A DNA stretch of 64,000 nucleotides. Source: Sphingomonas sp. 3P27F8. Its GTDB lineage: Bacteria; Pseudomonadota; Alphaproteobacteria; Sphingomonadales; Sphingomonadaceae. A program made the translations under genes and the position numbers. The stretch spans positions 186,001 to 250,000 of the forward strand of contig NZ_SCNL01000003.1 in assembly GCF_005502745.1 (NCBI RefSeq). Direction: 5' to 3'. The notes below the pieces were generated by a model. It worked only from the letters and a program-made list of their open reading frames with translations. It was not told the DNA's origin and searched no databases. Positions within the stretch are counted from its first letter, which is position 1. Each line of letters opens with the position of its first letter. Shown here piece after piece: positions 46,915 to 56,982 of the stretch.

Positions 46915-48225
46915 ATGATCCCGCGCTATTCCCGCCCGGAGATGACCGCGCTCTGGTCCGCCGAAACGCGCTTTCGCATCTGGTTCGAGATCGAGGCGCA
47001 CGCCACCGACGCGCTTGCCGATCTCGGCGTGGTGCCGAAGGAGGCCGCCGCCGCCCTGTGGCGCTGGTGGGATACCAATCCGGCGATCGACGTTCCCGCG
47101 ATCGATGCGATCGAGGCGGTGACCAAGCATGATGTGATCGCCTTCCTCACCTGGGTGGCCGAGCATGTCGGCGACGAGGCGCGGTTCATGCATCAGGGCA
47201 TGACCAGCTCGGACGTGCTCGATACCTGCCTGTCGGTGCAGCTCACCCGCGCGGCCGATATCCTGCTCGCCGATCTCGACGCGCTGCTCGACGTGCTCAA
47301 GCGCCGCGCCCATGAGCACAAGCTGACGCCCACGATCGGCCGCAGCCACGGCATCCACGCGGAGCCGGTGACGTTCGGGCTGAAGCTGGCCGAAGCCTAT
47401 GCCGAGTTCAGCCGCAACCGCGATCGCCTCGCCTTCGCCCGCGCCGATATCGCGACGTGTGCGATATCGGGCGCGGTGGGCACGTTCGCCAATATCGATC
47501 CGGCGGTGGAGGCGCATGTCGCAGCCAAGCTGGGCCTGTCGGTCGAGCCGGTCTCCACGCAGGTGATACCGCGCGATCGCCACGCGATGTTCTTCGCGAC
47601 GCTGGGGGTGATCGCCTCGTCGATCGAGCGGCTTGCGGTGGAGGTGCGGCATCTCCAGCGCACCGAGGTGCTGGAGGCGGAGGAATATTTCTCGCCCGGC
47701 CAGAAGGGCTCGTCGGCGATGCCGCACAAGCGCAACCCGGTGCTGACCGAAAACCTCACCGGCCTCGCCCGGATGGTGCGCGGCTATGTCACGCCCGCGC
47801 TGGAGAATGTCGCGCTGTGGCATGAGCGCGACATCAGCCACTCGTCCGTCGAGCGCTATATCGGCCCGGATGCCACGATCACGCTCGATTTCGCGCTGTC
47901 GCGGCTGACCGGGGTGATCGACAAGCTGCTCGTCTATCCGGAGCGGATGCAGAAGAACCTCGATCGCATGGGCGGCCTCGTGCATTCGCAGCGCGTTCTG
48001 CTGGCGCTGACGCAGGCGGGGGTGAGCCGGGAGGATTCGTACCGGCTCGTGCAGCGCAACGCGATGAAGGTGTGGGAATCCGACGGCGCCCTGTCACTCG
48101 CCGAGCTGCTCAAGAACGATCCCGAGGTGACGGCCGCGATTTCGCCGCAGGAAATCGACGCGCGTTTCGATCTCGGCTATCACCTGAAGCATGTCGATAC
48201 GATCTTCGGTCGCGTGTTCGGCTAG
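46915..48225 (+). CDS. purB: Adenylosuccinate lyase
   Basis: About 436 residues from ATG 46915 with GAGGAAG upstream. The fumarase/aspartase superfamily signature 'GSSAMPHKRNPVLTENL' is intact, with 'HQGMTSSDVLDTCLSVQL' and the catalytic-His region 'GRSHGIHAEPVTFG'. It acts twice in purine synthesis. Its end overlaps the next minus-strand gene by four bases. Confidence 0.97.
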   Translation: MIPRYSRPEMTALWSAETRFRIWFEIEAHATDALADLGVVPKEAAAALWRWWDTNPAIDVPAIDAIEAVTKHDVIAFLTWVAEHVGDEARFMHQGMTSSDVLDTCLSVQLTRAADILLADLDALLDVLKRRAHEHKLTPTIGRSHGIHAEPVTFGLKLAEAYAEFSRNRDRLAFARADIATCAISGAVGTFANIDPAVEAHVAAKLGLSVEPVSTQVIPRDRHAMFFATLGVIASSIERLAVEVRHLQRTEVLEAEEYFSPGQKGSSAMPHKRNPVLTENLTGLARMVRGYVTPALENVALWHERDISHSSVERYIGPDATITLDFALSRLTGVIDKLLVYPERMQKNLDRMGGLVHSQRVLLALTQAGVSREDSYRLVQRNAMKVWESDGALSLAELLKNDPEVTAAISPQEIDARFDLGYHLKHVDTIFGRVFG

Positions 48226-48680
48226 CATCGGAACGGGCCGAGCAGCGTCTCGTAACGCTCGAGCGCCGGCGCGCCCGGCACGGTGATGCCGGCGCGCAGG
48301 AGGAAGGCATGGCGGATGATTTCCGCCTGCTGCTCGATCCCGTAACGCTTCAGCGGCCAGCCGGGCACGAAGCTGTAGTGGTAGCGGCAGAACGGGTGCC
48401 GCGCGATCGGCAGGCACACGCCGCGCTGATGCTGCCATACGTGGCACATCTCGTGGACGAACAGCCCTTGCAGATCGGTCGGCGCACAGGCGAAATCGTC
48501 GCGATAGCTTGCCCCGCGCGGATGGAAGTGGATCGTGCCGCGCGGCGCCATCACCACGTCGCGCGGCTGGAAGAACGCCCAGCGCCGCCGCGCGATTCGC
48601 ACCGCGCCATAATCGATCGCATCGCCGAACATCGACCGGGCGAGCGCGATCTCCCCGGCGGTGAGGGCCCGGTCGCTCAC
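48222..48680 (-). CDS. Putative HExxH metalloprotein ('vgr-related' sphingomonad family)
   Basis: About 152 residues. I use GTG 48680 because the longer ATG start at 48728 would overlap the PCuAC gene by 38 bases. The motif 'GLFVHEMCHVWQHQRG' is a zinc-binding HExxH helix, and the rest is short and compact, with several aromatic and His residues. Similar proteins are named 'vgr related' in caulobacters and sphingomonads, without known function. It may be a small zinc peptidase. No signal peptide is evident. Confidence 0.72.
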   Translation of the reverse strand: MSDRALTAGEIALARSMFGDAIDYGAVRIARRRWAFFQPRDVVMAPRGTIHFHPRGASYRDDFACAPTDLQGLFVHEMCHVWQHQRGVCLPIARHPFCRYHYSFVPGWPLKRYGIEQQAEIIRHAFLLRAGITVPGAPALERYETLLGPFRC

Positions 48681-48690
48681 TATCGTGCGC

Positions 48691-49134
48691 TCATCCCTTG
48701 GGCGGTGGATCGCCGGCGCCGACGACATCGGCCTGCTGCTGGATCCGCAGACCGTCGGCGAAGGTGAACGTGAAGGCGATCTGCCCGCCCGGCTTCACGC
48801 TCGGGTTCACGTCGAACAGCATCGCATGCTGCCCTCCCGGCGCGAACCGCACGGTCTGGCGCGCGGGTACGCGCACCTGTTGAATCGCGTCCATCGTCAT
48901 CGCGCCGTTGGCGCCCGCTTTCATCTCGTGCATCTCGGTGCGGACCGCGACATCGGTGGAGATGTTGATGAGCGTGGCGTCCGCCGCGCCGCCGTGGATC
49001 GTGAAATAGGCCGCCGCCGGCCGGCCGGTCACCGCCGGAAGCCGCACCCAGGCGTTGCTGACGGAAAGCTGCTTCTGCTGCGAACACCCGCCGAGCGCGG
49101 CCGCGGCGAGCAGGAAAGTGGCGAAGGTGCGCAC
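48691..49134 (-). CDS. PCuAC-family copper chaperone lipoprotein
   Basis: 147 residues from GTG 49134 with GGAG upstream. The lipobox 'ALGGCSQQ' marks a lipoprotein. The PCuAC domain carries 'VSNAWVRLPAVTGRPAAAYF', 'TEMHEMKAGANGAMTM' and 'GGQHAMLFD', supplying the His/Met copper ligands. It delivers Cu(I) in the periplasm, typically for cytochrome oxidase assembly. This is the second PCuAC domain in the window; the other is fused to CopD. Confidence 0.9.
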   Translation of the reverse strand: MRTFATFLLAAAALGGCSQQKQLSVSNAWVRLPAVTGRPAAAYFTIHGGAADATLINISTDVAVRTEMHEMKAGANGAMTMDAIQQVRVPARQTVRFAPGGQHAMLFDVNPSVKPGGQIAFTFTFADGLRIQQQADVVGAGDPPPKG

Positions 49135-49186
49135 GAGCGGTAACTCCTTATACGGAACAGCTTGTCAGAGCTAGCGATCTCCCCTT

Positions 49187-49214
49187 CTTGCGGCAAGGCG
49201 CACGCCACCTATAT
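49187..49214 (+). promoter_or_regulatory. Candidate heat-shock (RpoH-type) promoter of dnaK
   Basis: CTTGCG at 49187-49192 and CCTATAT at 49208-49214 are 15 bases apart, resembling alphaproteobacterial RpoH elements. They lie about 80 bases upstream of dnaK, which is a standard RpoH target. This is pattern matching only. Confidence 0.4.
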
Positions 49215-49293
49215 CGCGGCGGTCAACACCGTTTGCGCGTCGCCGCTTCACGGGACGCGGACGTAGGTAAATGTAGGGGCTAGAAGAGCACTC

Positions 49294-51210
49294 ATGGCAA
49301 AAGTTATCGGTATCGACCTCGGCACCACCAATTCGTGCGTTTCGGTCATGGAGGGCGGCAAGCCCAAGGTGATCGAGAATGCGGAAGGTGCGCGCACCAC
49401 GCCATCGATCGTCGCCTTCGCCAAGGATGGCGAGCGTCTGGTCGGGCAGCCGGCGAAGCGCCAGGCAGTCACCAACGGCGACAACACCATCTTCGCGGTG
49501 AAGCGCCTGATCGGCCGCCGCTTTGACGATCCGGTCACCAAGAAGGATACCGAGCTGGTTCCCTATCACATCGTGAAGGGTTCTAACGGCGACGCGTGGG
49601 TGCAGGCCGGCGGCAAGGATTACAGCCCTTCGCAGATCAGCGCCTTCACGCTGCAGAAGATGAAGGAGACCGCCGAGAGCTATCTGGGCGAGACGGTGAC
49701 GCAGGCGGTCATTACCGTGCCGGCTTATTTCAACGACGCGCAGCGCCAGGCGACCAAGGACGCCGGCCAGATCGCCGGCCTCGAGGTGCTCCGCATCATC
49801 AACGAGCCGACCGCGGCGGCGCTCGCCTACGGGCTGGAGAAGCAGGACGGCAAGACGATCGCGGTCTACGATCTTGGCGGCGGCACGTTTGACGTCTCGA
49901 TCCTCGAGATCGGCGATGGCGTGTTCGAGGTGAAGGCGACCAATGGCGATACCTTCCTGGGTGGTGAGGATTTCGACAGCAAGATCGTCGAATACCTGGC
50001 CGAGGGCTTCAAGAAGGACGAGGGCATCGACCTCACGAAGGACAAGCTCGCGCTCCAGCGTCTGAAGGAAGCGGCCGAAAAGGCGAAGATCGAGCTGTCG
50101 TCGGCGCAGTCGACCGAGGTGAACCTGCCGTTCATCACCGCCGACCAGAACGGCCCGAAGCATCTCGTCCGCACGATCACCCGCGCCGATCTGGAGCGGC
50201 TGGTCGAGGATCTCATCAAGCGCACGCTTGAGCCGTGCCGCAAAGCGCTGGCCGATGCCGGCATGAAGGCGGACGAGATCGCGGACGTCGTGCTCGTCGG
50301 CGGGATGACCCGCATGCCCCGCGTCCGCGAGGTCGTGAAGCAGTTCTTCGGCAAGGAGCCCCACACCGGCGTGAACCCGGATGAGGTCGTCGCGATGGGC
50401 GCCGCCATTCAGGCCGGCGTGCTGCAGGGCGACGTGAAGGACGTGCTGCTGCTCGATGTCACCCCGCTGTCGCTGGGTATCGAAACGCTGGGCGGCGTGT
50501 TCACCCGGATGATCGATCGCAACACGACGATCCCGACGAAGAAGTCGCAGACCTATTCCACGGCCGACGACAATCAGGGCGCCGTCACGATCCGCGTGTT
50601 CCAGGGTGAGCGCGAGATGGCGGCGGACAACAAGCTGCTCGGCCAGTTCGATCTGGTGGGCATCCCCCCCGCCCCGCGCGGCGTGCCGCAGATCGAGGTG
50701 ACGTTCGATATCGACGCGAACGGCATCGTCAACGTCTCCGCGAAGGACAAGGGCACCGGCAAGGAGCAGCAGATCCGCATCCAGGCTTCGGGCGGCCTCA
50801 GCGACGCCGACATCGATCAGATGGTGCGCGACGCCGAGCAGTTCGCCGAGGAGGACAAGAAGCGCAAGGCGGCGGCCGAGGCGAAGAACAACGCCGAAAG
50901 CCTGATCCACACCACCGAACGTCAGCTTGCCGACAATGGCGACAAGGTCGACGAGGCGCTGAAGTCCGAGATCCAGGCCGGTATCGATGCGGCCAAGTCT
51001 GCGGTCGAAAGTGGTGACGTGGACGCGATGAACGAGAAGAGCCAGGCGCTTGCGCAGGTGGCGATGAAGCTCGGCCAGGCGATCTACGAAAAGCAGCAGC
51101 AGGCGGAAGCCTCACCGGCTGGCGCGGGTGCCGAGACTGCCGGCGCGCATGCCGGTGGCGAGGAAGTGGTCGACGCCGAATTCTCGGAAGTGGACGACAA
51201 CAAGGCGTAA
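49294..51210 (+). CDS. dnaK: Molecular chaperone DnaK (Hsp70)
   Basis: 638 residues, full length. The ATPase domain opens with '[19 protein letters not shown]' and includes '[17 protein letters not shown]' and '[18 protein letters not shown]'. The substrate-binding domain includes '[17 protein letters not shown]'. The C-terminus is Ala/Gly-rich and ends in an acidic tail. It folds and rescues proteins with DnaJ and GrpE. dnaJ follows 119 bases downstream; the gap carries short GC-rich hairpins (TGCCGGC/GCCGGTA). Confidence 0.98.
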   Translation: MAKVIGIDLGTTNSCVSVMEGGKPKVIENAEGARTTPSIVAFAKDGERLVGQPAKRQAVTNGDNTIFAVKRLIGRRFDDPVTKKDTELVPYHIVKGSNGDAWVQAGGKDYSPSQISAFTLQKMKETAESYLGETVTQAVITVPAYFNDAQRQATKDAGQIAGLEVLRIINEPTAAALAYGLEKQDGKTIAVYDLGGGTFDVSILEIGDGVFEVKATNGDTFLGGEDFDSKIVEYLAEGFKKDEGIDLTKDKLALQRLKEAAEKAKIELSSAQSTEVNLPFITADQNGPKHLVRTITRADLERLVEDLIKRTLEPCRKALADAGMKADEIADVVLVGGMTRMPRVREVVKQFFGKEPHTGVNPDEVVAMGAAIQAGVLQGDVKDVLLLDVTPLSLGIETLGGVFTRMIDRNTTIPTKKSQTYSTADDNQGAVTIRVFQGEREMAADNKLLGQFDLVGIPPAPRGVPQIEVTFDIDANGIVNVSAKDKGTGKEQQIRIQASGGLSDADIDQMVRDAEQFAEEDKKRKAAAEAKNNAESLIHTTERQLADNGDKVDEALKSEIQAGIDAAKSAVESGDVDAMNEKSQALAQVAMKLGQAIYEKQQQAEASPAGAGAETAGAHAGGEEVVDAEFSEVDDNKA

Positions 51211-51329
51211 GTAGACGTGATCCGCGATCGTCATGCCGGCTCGCGCCGGTATCCCGGGCAGCTTTACCAGCCCGAGGCCCCGGTACCGCCCGGGGCGACG
51301 ATCGGCGGATTACGCGGCGGGGGCCGTAA

Positions 51330-52442
51330 ATGACCGAAGTTGATTTCTACGAATTGCTTGAGATCGATCGCAGCGCCGATGCTGCGACGATCAAGTCGGC
51401 CTATCGGAAGCTGGCGATGAAATATCACCCTGACAAGAATGACGGGTGCAAGGATCACGAGGCGAAGTTCAAGGCGGTCAGCGAAGCCTATGATTGTCTG
51501 AAGGATCCGCAGAAGCGCGCGGCTTATGATCGGTTCGGCCATGCCGCTTTCCAGAACGGCGGCGGCGGCGGGGCGCAGGATTTCGGCGGCTTCTCCGATA
51601 TCTTCGAGAGCGTGTTCGGCGAGTTCATGGGCGGCGCGCGCGGCGGCCGCAACCAGCCGCGCCGTGGCGCGGATCTGCGCTACGACATGGAGATCACGCT
51701 CGAGGAAGCCTATCACGGCAAGACGGCCGAGATCACGATCGACGTCACCGCCTCATGCGAAAGCTGTCATGGCACGGGCGCGAAACCCGGCACCCACGCG
51801 CATACCTGCTCCACCTGCGCCGGACACGGCAAGGTGCGGGCGCAGCAGGGCTTCTTCGTGGTCGAGCGCGCCTGTCCGGTTTGCAGCGGATCGGGGCAGG
51901 TGATCGACGATCCGTGCCGCGATTGCCGTGGTGACGGGCGGGTCGAGCGTACCAAGACGCTGAGCGTCACCATCCCGGCCGGCGTGGACGAAGGCACCCG
52001 CGTGCGCATGACCGGCGAGGGCGAAGCCGGTCCGCGCGGCGCGGCGGCCGGCGATCTCTACATCTTCCTTCATCTCAAGCGTCACGCGATCTTCGAGCGC
52101 GAGGGCACGACGCTGTTCGCGCGCGCGCCGATCAGCTTTACCACCGCGGCGCTGGGCGGCACGCTTTCCATCCCCGGCCTCGACGGGCAGACTCACGAGT
52201 TGAAGATTCCGGTTGGCATCCAGTCCGGCAAGCAGCTTCGGCAGCGCGGTGCCGGCATGCCGGTGTTGCAGGGGCGCGGGCATGGCGATCTCGTGATCCA
52301 GATCGACGTGGAAACCCCGACCCGCCTTTCCACCCGCCAGCGCGAGCTGCTGGAAATGTTCCGCGAAACCGAAACCGGCGACGAATGCCCGGAAACGCAG
52401 GGCTTTTTTGCGCGGCTCAAGAATGCCTTTGCGGGGGATTGA
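51330..52442 (+). CDS. dnaJ: Chaperone DnaJ (Hsp40)
   Basis: 370 residues. The J domain has '[16 protein letters not shown]' with the HPD motif; a Gly/Phe region follows, then four zinc-finger repeats ([32 protein letters not shown]) and the C-terminal client-binding domain ('[17 protein letters not shown]'). It stimulates DnaK ATPase. Confidence 0.98.
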   Translation: MTEVDFYELLEIDRSADAATIKSAYRKLAMKYHPDKNDGCKDHEAKFKAVSEAYDCLKDPQKRAAYDRFGHAAFQNGGGGGAQDFGGFSDIFESVFGEFMGGARGGRNQPRRGADLRYDMEITLEEAYHGKTAEITIDVTASCESCHGTGAKPGTHAHTCSTCAGHGKVRAQQGFFVVERACPVCSGSGQVIDDPCRDCRGDGRVERTKTLSVTIPAGVDEGTRVRMTGEGEAGPRGAAAGDLYIFLHLKRHAIFEREGTTLFARAPISFTTAALGGTLSIPGLDGQTHELKIPVGIQSGKQLRQRGAGMPVLQGRGHGDLVIQIDVETPTRLSTRQRELLEMFRETETGDECPETQGFFARLKNAFAGD

Positions 52443-52459
52443 TCCGAAGGAGAACGATC

Positions 52460-52837
52460 ATGCGTATTCTGTTGCCGGCCGCCATCGCCTTCGCCGCGCT
52501 CGCCTCGCCCGGGGCGGCGCGCGATCGCAATGCGGTGCCCGACGCGGTGGCGGACGGCAAGCCGCAGAGCTGCGTGCCGATCACCCAGCTTCGGGAGAGC
52601 CTGGTCCGCAACGATCGCGTGATCGATTTCCGCCTTTCCGGCGATCGCTATTACCGCGTCACCCTGCCGCAATCCTGCCCCGGGCTCGGCTCGGAACGGC
52701 GCTTCGCCTATCAGACGTCGCTGAGCCAGCTGTGCTCCACCGACATCATCACCGTGCTGTACACCTCGCCGGTAATGCGTGGCGCAAGTTGCGGCCTGGG
52801 TGAATTTCAGCCGGTGAGGATACCGAAGAAACGATAA
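52460..52837 (+). CDS. Small exported Cys-rich protein of unknown function
   Basis: About 125 residues from ATG 52460 with GAAGGAGAA upstream. A signal peptide (cleavage near GAAR) precedes a region with four cysteines ('QSCVPI', 'QSCPGL', 'QLCSTD', 'ASCGLG') that could form two disulfides. It resembles hypothetical proteins conserved in sphingomonads. It follows dnaJ by 17 bases and may be co-transcribed with it. Confidence 0.8.
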   Translation: MRILLPAAIAFAALASPGAARDRNAVPDAVADGKPQSCVPITQLRESLVRNDRVIDFRLSGDRYYRVTLPQSCPGLGSERRFAYQTSLSQLCSTDIITVLYTSPVMRGASCGLGEFQPVRIPKKR

Positions 52838-52882
52838 CCCTCTGGCATTCCTTCGCGGGCGCTGCTAGGCGCGCCACACCAC

Positions 52883-52959
52883 GCACCCATAGCTCAGCTG
52901 GATAGAGCGCTGCCCTCCGAAGGCAGAGGCCAGAGGTTCGAATCCTCTTGGGTGCGCCA
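52883..52959 (+). tRNA. tRNA-Arg (anticodon CCG), integration target
   Basis: The acceptor stem is GCACCCA with TGGGTGC, the anticodon stem CTGCC/GGCAG encloses CTCCGAA with anticodon CCG, the T-arm carries GGTTCGAATCC, and CCA is encoded. The 3' 45 bases are repeated exactly at 63286-63330, and an integrase gene starts 140 bases downstream, so this is the left attachment site of the element. Confidence 0.97.
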
Positions 52960-53098
52960 TTTTCCATAATAAATTCAATGACGTACAAGGTCGCCGATTG
53001 CGAGAATCGGTGATTTTCGCCCTCAACAAAACGTTAACAAATTCCAGTTGGAAGCGAATCGGCCCGACTATATTAAATTTGAGGATGGAGGGCCTCGA

Positions 53099-54355
53099 AT
53101 GGCGAATGAAGTTGAGGAGCGAATCGACGTTCGTGGAGACGGACGCATCATCCTCTACAAGCGACCAAATCTCAAAAAACCTAAGTGGCAGGCGCGCATC
53201 AGCGTCCCCAATGCCACGGGCTATAAAATCGTCACGACCAAGACCGCGGATAAACGCGAGGCAGAGCGGTTCGCCCTCGACCTATACGAAGAGCTCTACA
53301 TGCAGGTGAAGGCGGGTGGCTCGCTACAGAGCCGCACGTTCAAGCAGGTCTACCAAGAATGGAAAGCCCAAGTCGCATCAACCGGCACAACCCGAAACAA
53401 CGGGTCATGGGCCTCCACCATCGAGCGAATTGAGAGCTATGCCCTCAAGTATTTCGGCTCAAAGCGGATGGACGCGATAAATAGCAGCGACTTTTCAAGT
53501 TACTGGGCTTGGAGAGAGACGAACTTCGATAGAAAGCTCCCCTCACCAGCCACGCTGAAACGGGAATGCACCAGTATTATTCCAATTTTTAAGCACGCCC
53601 TTGACAAGGGATACATAACGTCGATCCCTAAGACGAATACTCCGAAATCAAAAGACCAACGCCGTCCGACATTTTCTGTCCAAGAGTGGAAAAAAATTAG
53701 AGATTGTTCTACGGGATGGGTGAATGAGTCCCATGGTTTGGCAACCTGGCGGGACCGTTTTATGGCTCGGCACTGTTTCTTGATACTGGCGTATACCGGA
53801 TTAAGGATTGGAGAACTTCGTAACTTAAGATGGAGAGATATATCCTCTGTTTCAAAGAGCGACGAAGATGGGAATATCCAAAAGTATTATATCGGCTATG
53901 CCTCTGGAAAAACAGGCCCTAGAGAGTTTGTGTTTCAACCCGGCGTCGAGGTGAGTTTGAAAAAGATTTACGCTCTAAGGTGCCGAGAAATTTCTCATGA
54001 TCTAGAAGACGAGAATAAATCGTCTCCAAATCCTGATGAATTTATTTTCTGCCATCGCGATGGAAAATCAATAAACGATTATGGAAATTCATTTAAATCT
54101 TTGCTGAAGTTTTGCGAGATACCCGCCGAAAAAGACGGAAGGAGGAGAACAATTTACTCCCTAAGGCATTACTACGCAACCTACCGCCTCTCGCGGGAAA
54201 CGAGCCCATTTTTGCTCGCAAAGCAGATGGGGACATCGATAGAAATGCTAGAGAAGTTCTACGGACAAGTTGTGAGCAGCAAAGTAGCCAAAGAAATCAC
54301 GGGATCAAAAGCATCCAGCATAATCGTTAAGGGTGATATTGAATTTCCATTCTAG
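53099..54355 (+). CDS. Tyrosine-family integrase of the element
   Basis: About 418 residues. ATG 53099 has GGAGGG upstream, which settles the start over an in-frame upstream ATG at 53048. An N-terminal arm-binding region is followed by a core-binding helical domain (about 90-190) and the catalytic domain: '[19 protein letters not shown]' (first Arg), a Lys in '[10 protein letters not shown]', '[13 protein letters not shown]' (Arg-His block), and '[15 protein letters not shown]' with the nucleophile Tyr. Codon use is AT-richer than the host genes. It should recombine the 45-bp repeats. Confidence 0.95.
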   Translation: MANEVEERIDVRGDGRIILYKRPNLKKPKWQARISVPNATGYKIVTTKTADKREAERFALDLYEELYMQVKAGGSLQSRTFKQVYQEWKAQVASTGTTRNNGSWASTIERIESYALKYFGSKRMDAINSSDFSSYWAWRETNFDRKLPSPATLKRECTSIIPIFKHALDKGYITSIPKTNTPKSKDQRRPTFSVQEWKKIRDCSTGWVNESHGLATWRDRFMARHCFLILAYTGLRIGELRNLRWRDISSVSKSDEDGNIQKYYIGYASGKTGPREFVFQPGVEVSLKKIYALRCREISHDLEDENKSSPNPDEFIFCHRDGKSINDYGNSFKSLLKFCEIPAEKDGRRRTIYSLRHYYATYRLSRETSPFLLAKQMGTSIEMLEKFYGQVVSSKVAKEITGSKASSIIVKGDIEFPF

Positions 54356-54387
54356 CATATTCGCTAAATATTTATCTACTTCCTTCT

Positions 54388-54422
54388 GCTTGGAAGTTTA
54401 CGTTCTCCGCAAACTTCCAAGC
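54388..54422. terminator. Perfect 12-bp hairpin between convergent integrase and PEP-CTERM genes
   Basis: GCTTGGAAGTTT at 54388-54399 and AAACTTCCAAGC at 54411-54422 form a perfect stem with an 11-base loop. Its position after both stops makes it a bidirectional terminator candidate. Confidence 0.75.
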
Positions 54423-54430
54423 AACGGAGA

Positions 54431-55108
54431 TCATGAGTATGATACAGCTCTTCTCGGATGACGGCGAAGCGAATACCCAACAAAGAAGAAACCCGCAATC
54501 AACATAAACCAGATCGACGGTTCCGGCACAGCTCCGGTAAGTCGCTGAAGGCTTACATTGGCTATGTCAACCACGGTCCCGGGCTTGTTCACGGAATCGA
54601 ACAAAAGTGGCTCGGGAAAGTTATATGAGTTTGAAAAATATAGCTCGTTTATGCTGAATGAAGGATCATTGACGGTGAAGTCGATCTGATATTTTCCAAA
54701 ACCGTCTTGAATTGGAAGGTACAATTCTTTTCCAAGACCTAAGGAGTGAATCGTGGAATACGCGGTTCCTCCCGCTTGCTGCACGGCTACAACCAAAGCA
54801 GCCAAAGTAGCAGATTCATTTTTGGCGAAGAATGTGAGTTGATAGTCTCCATTCGTTAGCGGCGAGAAGCGTTGAAATAGATCGCCGCCGACAGGAATAG
54901 CTGCGTAATTTCCGGGCAACCCATCCGGCGCACTTGCGCGTACAATTCCCGCATTTGTCCAATCGGACCAAGGCGAAGGATTCGAGCCAACGCCGATGCC
55001 ATTCTGAAACGTTCCATCTCGAACTATCTCGGTTGCCTCCGCCGGCGAGGAAACGCCCGCCAACAACGCAGCGCCGATTAAGAGATTGGACAAAAATTTC
55101 TTCATCAT
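54431..55108 (-). CDS. PEP-CTERM-sorted exported protein
   Basis: 225 residues, starting at one of two adjacent ATG codons after AAGGAG. A signal peptide (cleavage near AEAT) starts the protein. The C-terminus has the PEP-CTERM signal: 'VPEPSIWFMLIAGFFFVGYS' followed by Arg-rich residues, the sphingomonad variant. The middle is beta-rich, like a carbohydrate-binding jelly-roll domain, with 'NGDYQLTFFAKNESA'. PEP-CTERM proteins are processed by an exosortase and placed on the outer surface or in exopolysaccharide; no exosortase gene is in the window, so a chromosomal one would be needed. Confidence 0.87.
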   Translation of the reverse strand: MMKKFLSNLLIGAALLAGVSSPAEATEIVRDGTFQNGIGVGSNPSPWSDWTNAGIVRASAPDGLPGNYAAIPVGGDLFQRFSPLTNGDYQLTFFAKNESATLAALVVAVQQAGGTAYSTIHSLGLGKELYLPIQDGFGKYQIDFTVNDPSFSINELYFSNSYNFPEPLLFDSVNKPGTVVDIANVSLQRLTGAVPEPSIWFMLIAGFFFVGYSLRRHPRRAVSYS

Positions 55109-55143
55109 ATTCTCCTTCCAGAAAGTGGTGTTGTGCTTTGAAT

Positions 55144-56064
55144 TTATTGCGGAATGTCGGTGGTGGCAGCAGCGCCGTCGCGGAATTGGCCCAGCCAGTT
55201 GATGCGATCCCGAGTCGTTCTAGTGTCGCAAACGAGCCTAGCCGTTTCACGCTCGACTGGATCGACGGCCGCGGAAGCCGACTCGACGCCGCAGTCCGCG
55301 TCTTTCTTGCGAATCCAAGCTTTCTGCGCTGGCAGTATTCGGACCCTCGTCTCTGACCCGATTCCCTTCCAAGCAGCCGCGATAGTTTGCACGGCAAGCT
55401 GATTTTCCGCCTTTGCCGCTTCAAGACTAGCGTTGTGCTGTTCAGCTAACGCGCTACTCTGGGCCTCTGCCTGAGCACGGGTCTGCTCATCCTCCTGACG
55501 CTTAGCATTTTCTATCGAGGTAAGCGCTAATCCGTAAGATATTACGCTTGATACAAAGTTAAACATTTCCTTGCCGGTCTCCACTTCGGCAAAAACTTTC
55601 TTACCATCGTCCGTCGGCTGAACATTAAAATCAATGACGCTCTTGAATTTGTTTCCTACGTGCTCGACGTTGTTAACGCTGGCCAGCTCAGAAACTGATG
55701 AAAATCCGGAGGCATCTCTGGCTTTGTCCGCATCTGAGATAAGCCTAGGCGTAAAACCGACTACGAGCGAGGCGGTGCAGAACTTCTTGGTCGAATTTGG
55801 ATCCTCCTTCGAGGTCCTTATATCTTCAAGATTTACGACAAGCGCACTGATCACGGCGCGAATTTTTGACAGACCGACTTGTGGGGCTCCCTCTTCCCCA
55901 TCTTTATTTTTAAGATTCTCGACTGAATTCTTCTCGAATTGCTCCTTGACGAGCCCGACGACCGAAGCCTGTGCCGCTTCTGAGGTGCAATCTACTGGCT
56001 CACGACCGCAGCTGGCGAGCATCGCAGCCGCAATAAGCGCTCCCCCTGCCCTTACCTTCTTCAC
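55144..56064 (-). CDS. Lipoprotein with C-terminal LprI-like (lysozyme-inhibitor) domain
   Basis: About 306 residues. I prefer GTG 56064, with GAGGAG nine bases upstream, giving the clean lipoprotein signal 'KKVRAGGALIAAAMLASCG'; an ATG 24 bases further upstream is in frame. A central region is followed by a coiled-coil-like Ala/Gln/Glu stretch (about 205-245). The last 60 residues ('LPAQKAWIRKKDADCG', 'LVCDTRTTRDRINWL') match the LprI/DUF1311 pattern with paired cysteines. LprI domains inhibit lysozyme in some bacteria. It lies upstream of the PEP-CTERM gene on the same strand, 35 bases apart. Confidence 0.8.
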   Translation of the reverse strand: MKKVRAGGALIAAAMLASCGREPVDCTSEAAQASVVGLVKEQFEKNSVENLKNKDGEEGAPQVGLSKIRAVISALVVNLEDIRTSKEDPNSTKKFCTASLVVGFTPRLISDADKARDASGFSSVSELASVNNVEHVGNKFKSVIDFNVQPTDDGKKVFAEVETGKEMFNFVSSVISYGLALTSIENAKRQEDEQTRAQAEAQSSALAEQHNASLEAAKAENQLAVQTIAAAWKGIGSETRVRILPAQKAWIRKKDADCGVESASAAVDPVERETARLVCDTRTTRDRINWLGQFRDGAAATTDIPQ

Positions 56065-56167
56065 ATCACCGCTCCTCTTTCGATCCAAAGTAGGTCCGAG
56101 AATCGTCTTTCTCGTGAATTCTTATTACTAATCCCGGCATTAGTTGTTTCGTTCTTCGAAACTAATA

Positions 56168-56755
56168 CTATAGTGAGTCAATAACTTTGCGCATAGCATC
56201 GCTGTTCTGCTCGATGTATCGCTGAGTCATTGCTAGTGACCTATGCCTGGCGAGCGATTGAACATCACGAAGGCTTCCACCAAATTTTCCTATATTTCTG
56301 GCAGCGTTAGTTATGAATGTTCGTCGACCTGAATGGCTCGAACATCCGTCAAATCCCAGTCGCCTATACCAGTCGGCGAACAAATTAACGATGACTTGCG
56401 CGGAGGTGACTGTCGCCCGTTCGGTTATAATAATTCTATCTTGGCATTCTGGTGCATTCGTAATTTCACGCCAATTCTTGAGCGCTTGCCGGAGTTCGCG
56501 CGATATCGGGATTGTCCCACCACCATTATTGCCCTTGGCCGCCGTATTCGTGAGGCTAATCACGTCGGCCAGCCCACCTTCAGCATCCGTGACCATGCCC
56601 CATGTGAGGGCCGCAATTTCCTTCGCCCTCAAACCGGCCCGCAGCGACAGAAGGACGACGACCCGATTTCGTTCAGGCGATCGCGTTTGCTCCACGAATG
56701 TAGCCAATGTCGCTTGCTGAGCCTTCGTTAGTACCTTTGCCTGCTTGGTCAGCAT
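56168..56755 (-). CDS. Compact tyrosine recombinase (catalytic domain only)
   Basis: 195 residues. It begins almost at the catalytic domain and lacks the N-terminal core-binding domain. The catalytic set is intact: Arg in 'RAGLRAKEIAALTW', Lys in 'AAKGNNGGG', His-x-x-Arg in 'SSHSGRRTFITN', His in 'LARHRSLAM' and Tyr in 'TQRYIE'. It could be a full small recombinase of the short alphaproteobacterial family rather than a truncated gene. It is the second tyrosine recombinase in the element and is far from the attachment site. Confidence 0.9.
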   Translation of the reverse strand: MLTKQAKVLTKAQQATLATFVEQTRSPERNRVVVLLSLRAGLRAKEIAALTWGMVTDAEGGLADVISLTNTAAKGNNGGGTIPISRELRQALKNWREITNAPECQDRIIITERATVTSAQVIVNLFADWYRRLGFDGCSSHSGRRTFITNAARNIGKFGGSLRDVQSLARHRSLAMTQRYIEQNSDAMRKVIDSL

Positions 56756-56982
56756 CGTAAACTCGTTATATTTCCATAAGAATCTGTTATTACATAATTA
56801 TTTTGTTTTAGGGCTCGCCACAACCGGAGAAATGGGCGGCGCATTTCAATGGGTTATTGGCACTCGTTATGCTTTAATGTTTCTATAATGAGCGGCAGCT
56901 ATAGGGTGCCCGCCATCCAAAAAGTGCGCCGCATGTTACACTTGCCGCTTTTAAATTTGGTCTTGGTGGATAGGGTGCAGGT

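Noticed and set aside
49171..50910. Long minus-strand frame opposite dnaK
   Set aside because: A GC-bias shadow of dnaK, Arg/Leu/Asp-rich without domains; dnaK itself is certain.
52749..52988. Minus-strand frame across tRNA-Arg
   Set aside because: The peptide contains the typical translated-tRNA stretch ([13 protein letters not shown]) and follows no ribosome site; it is an artefact of the tRNA.
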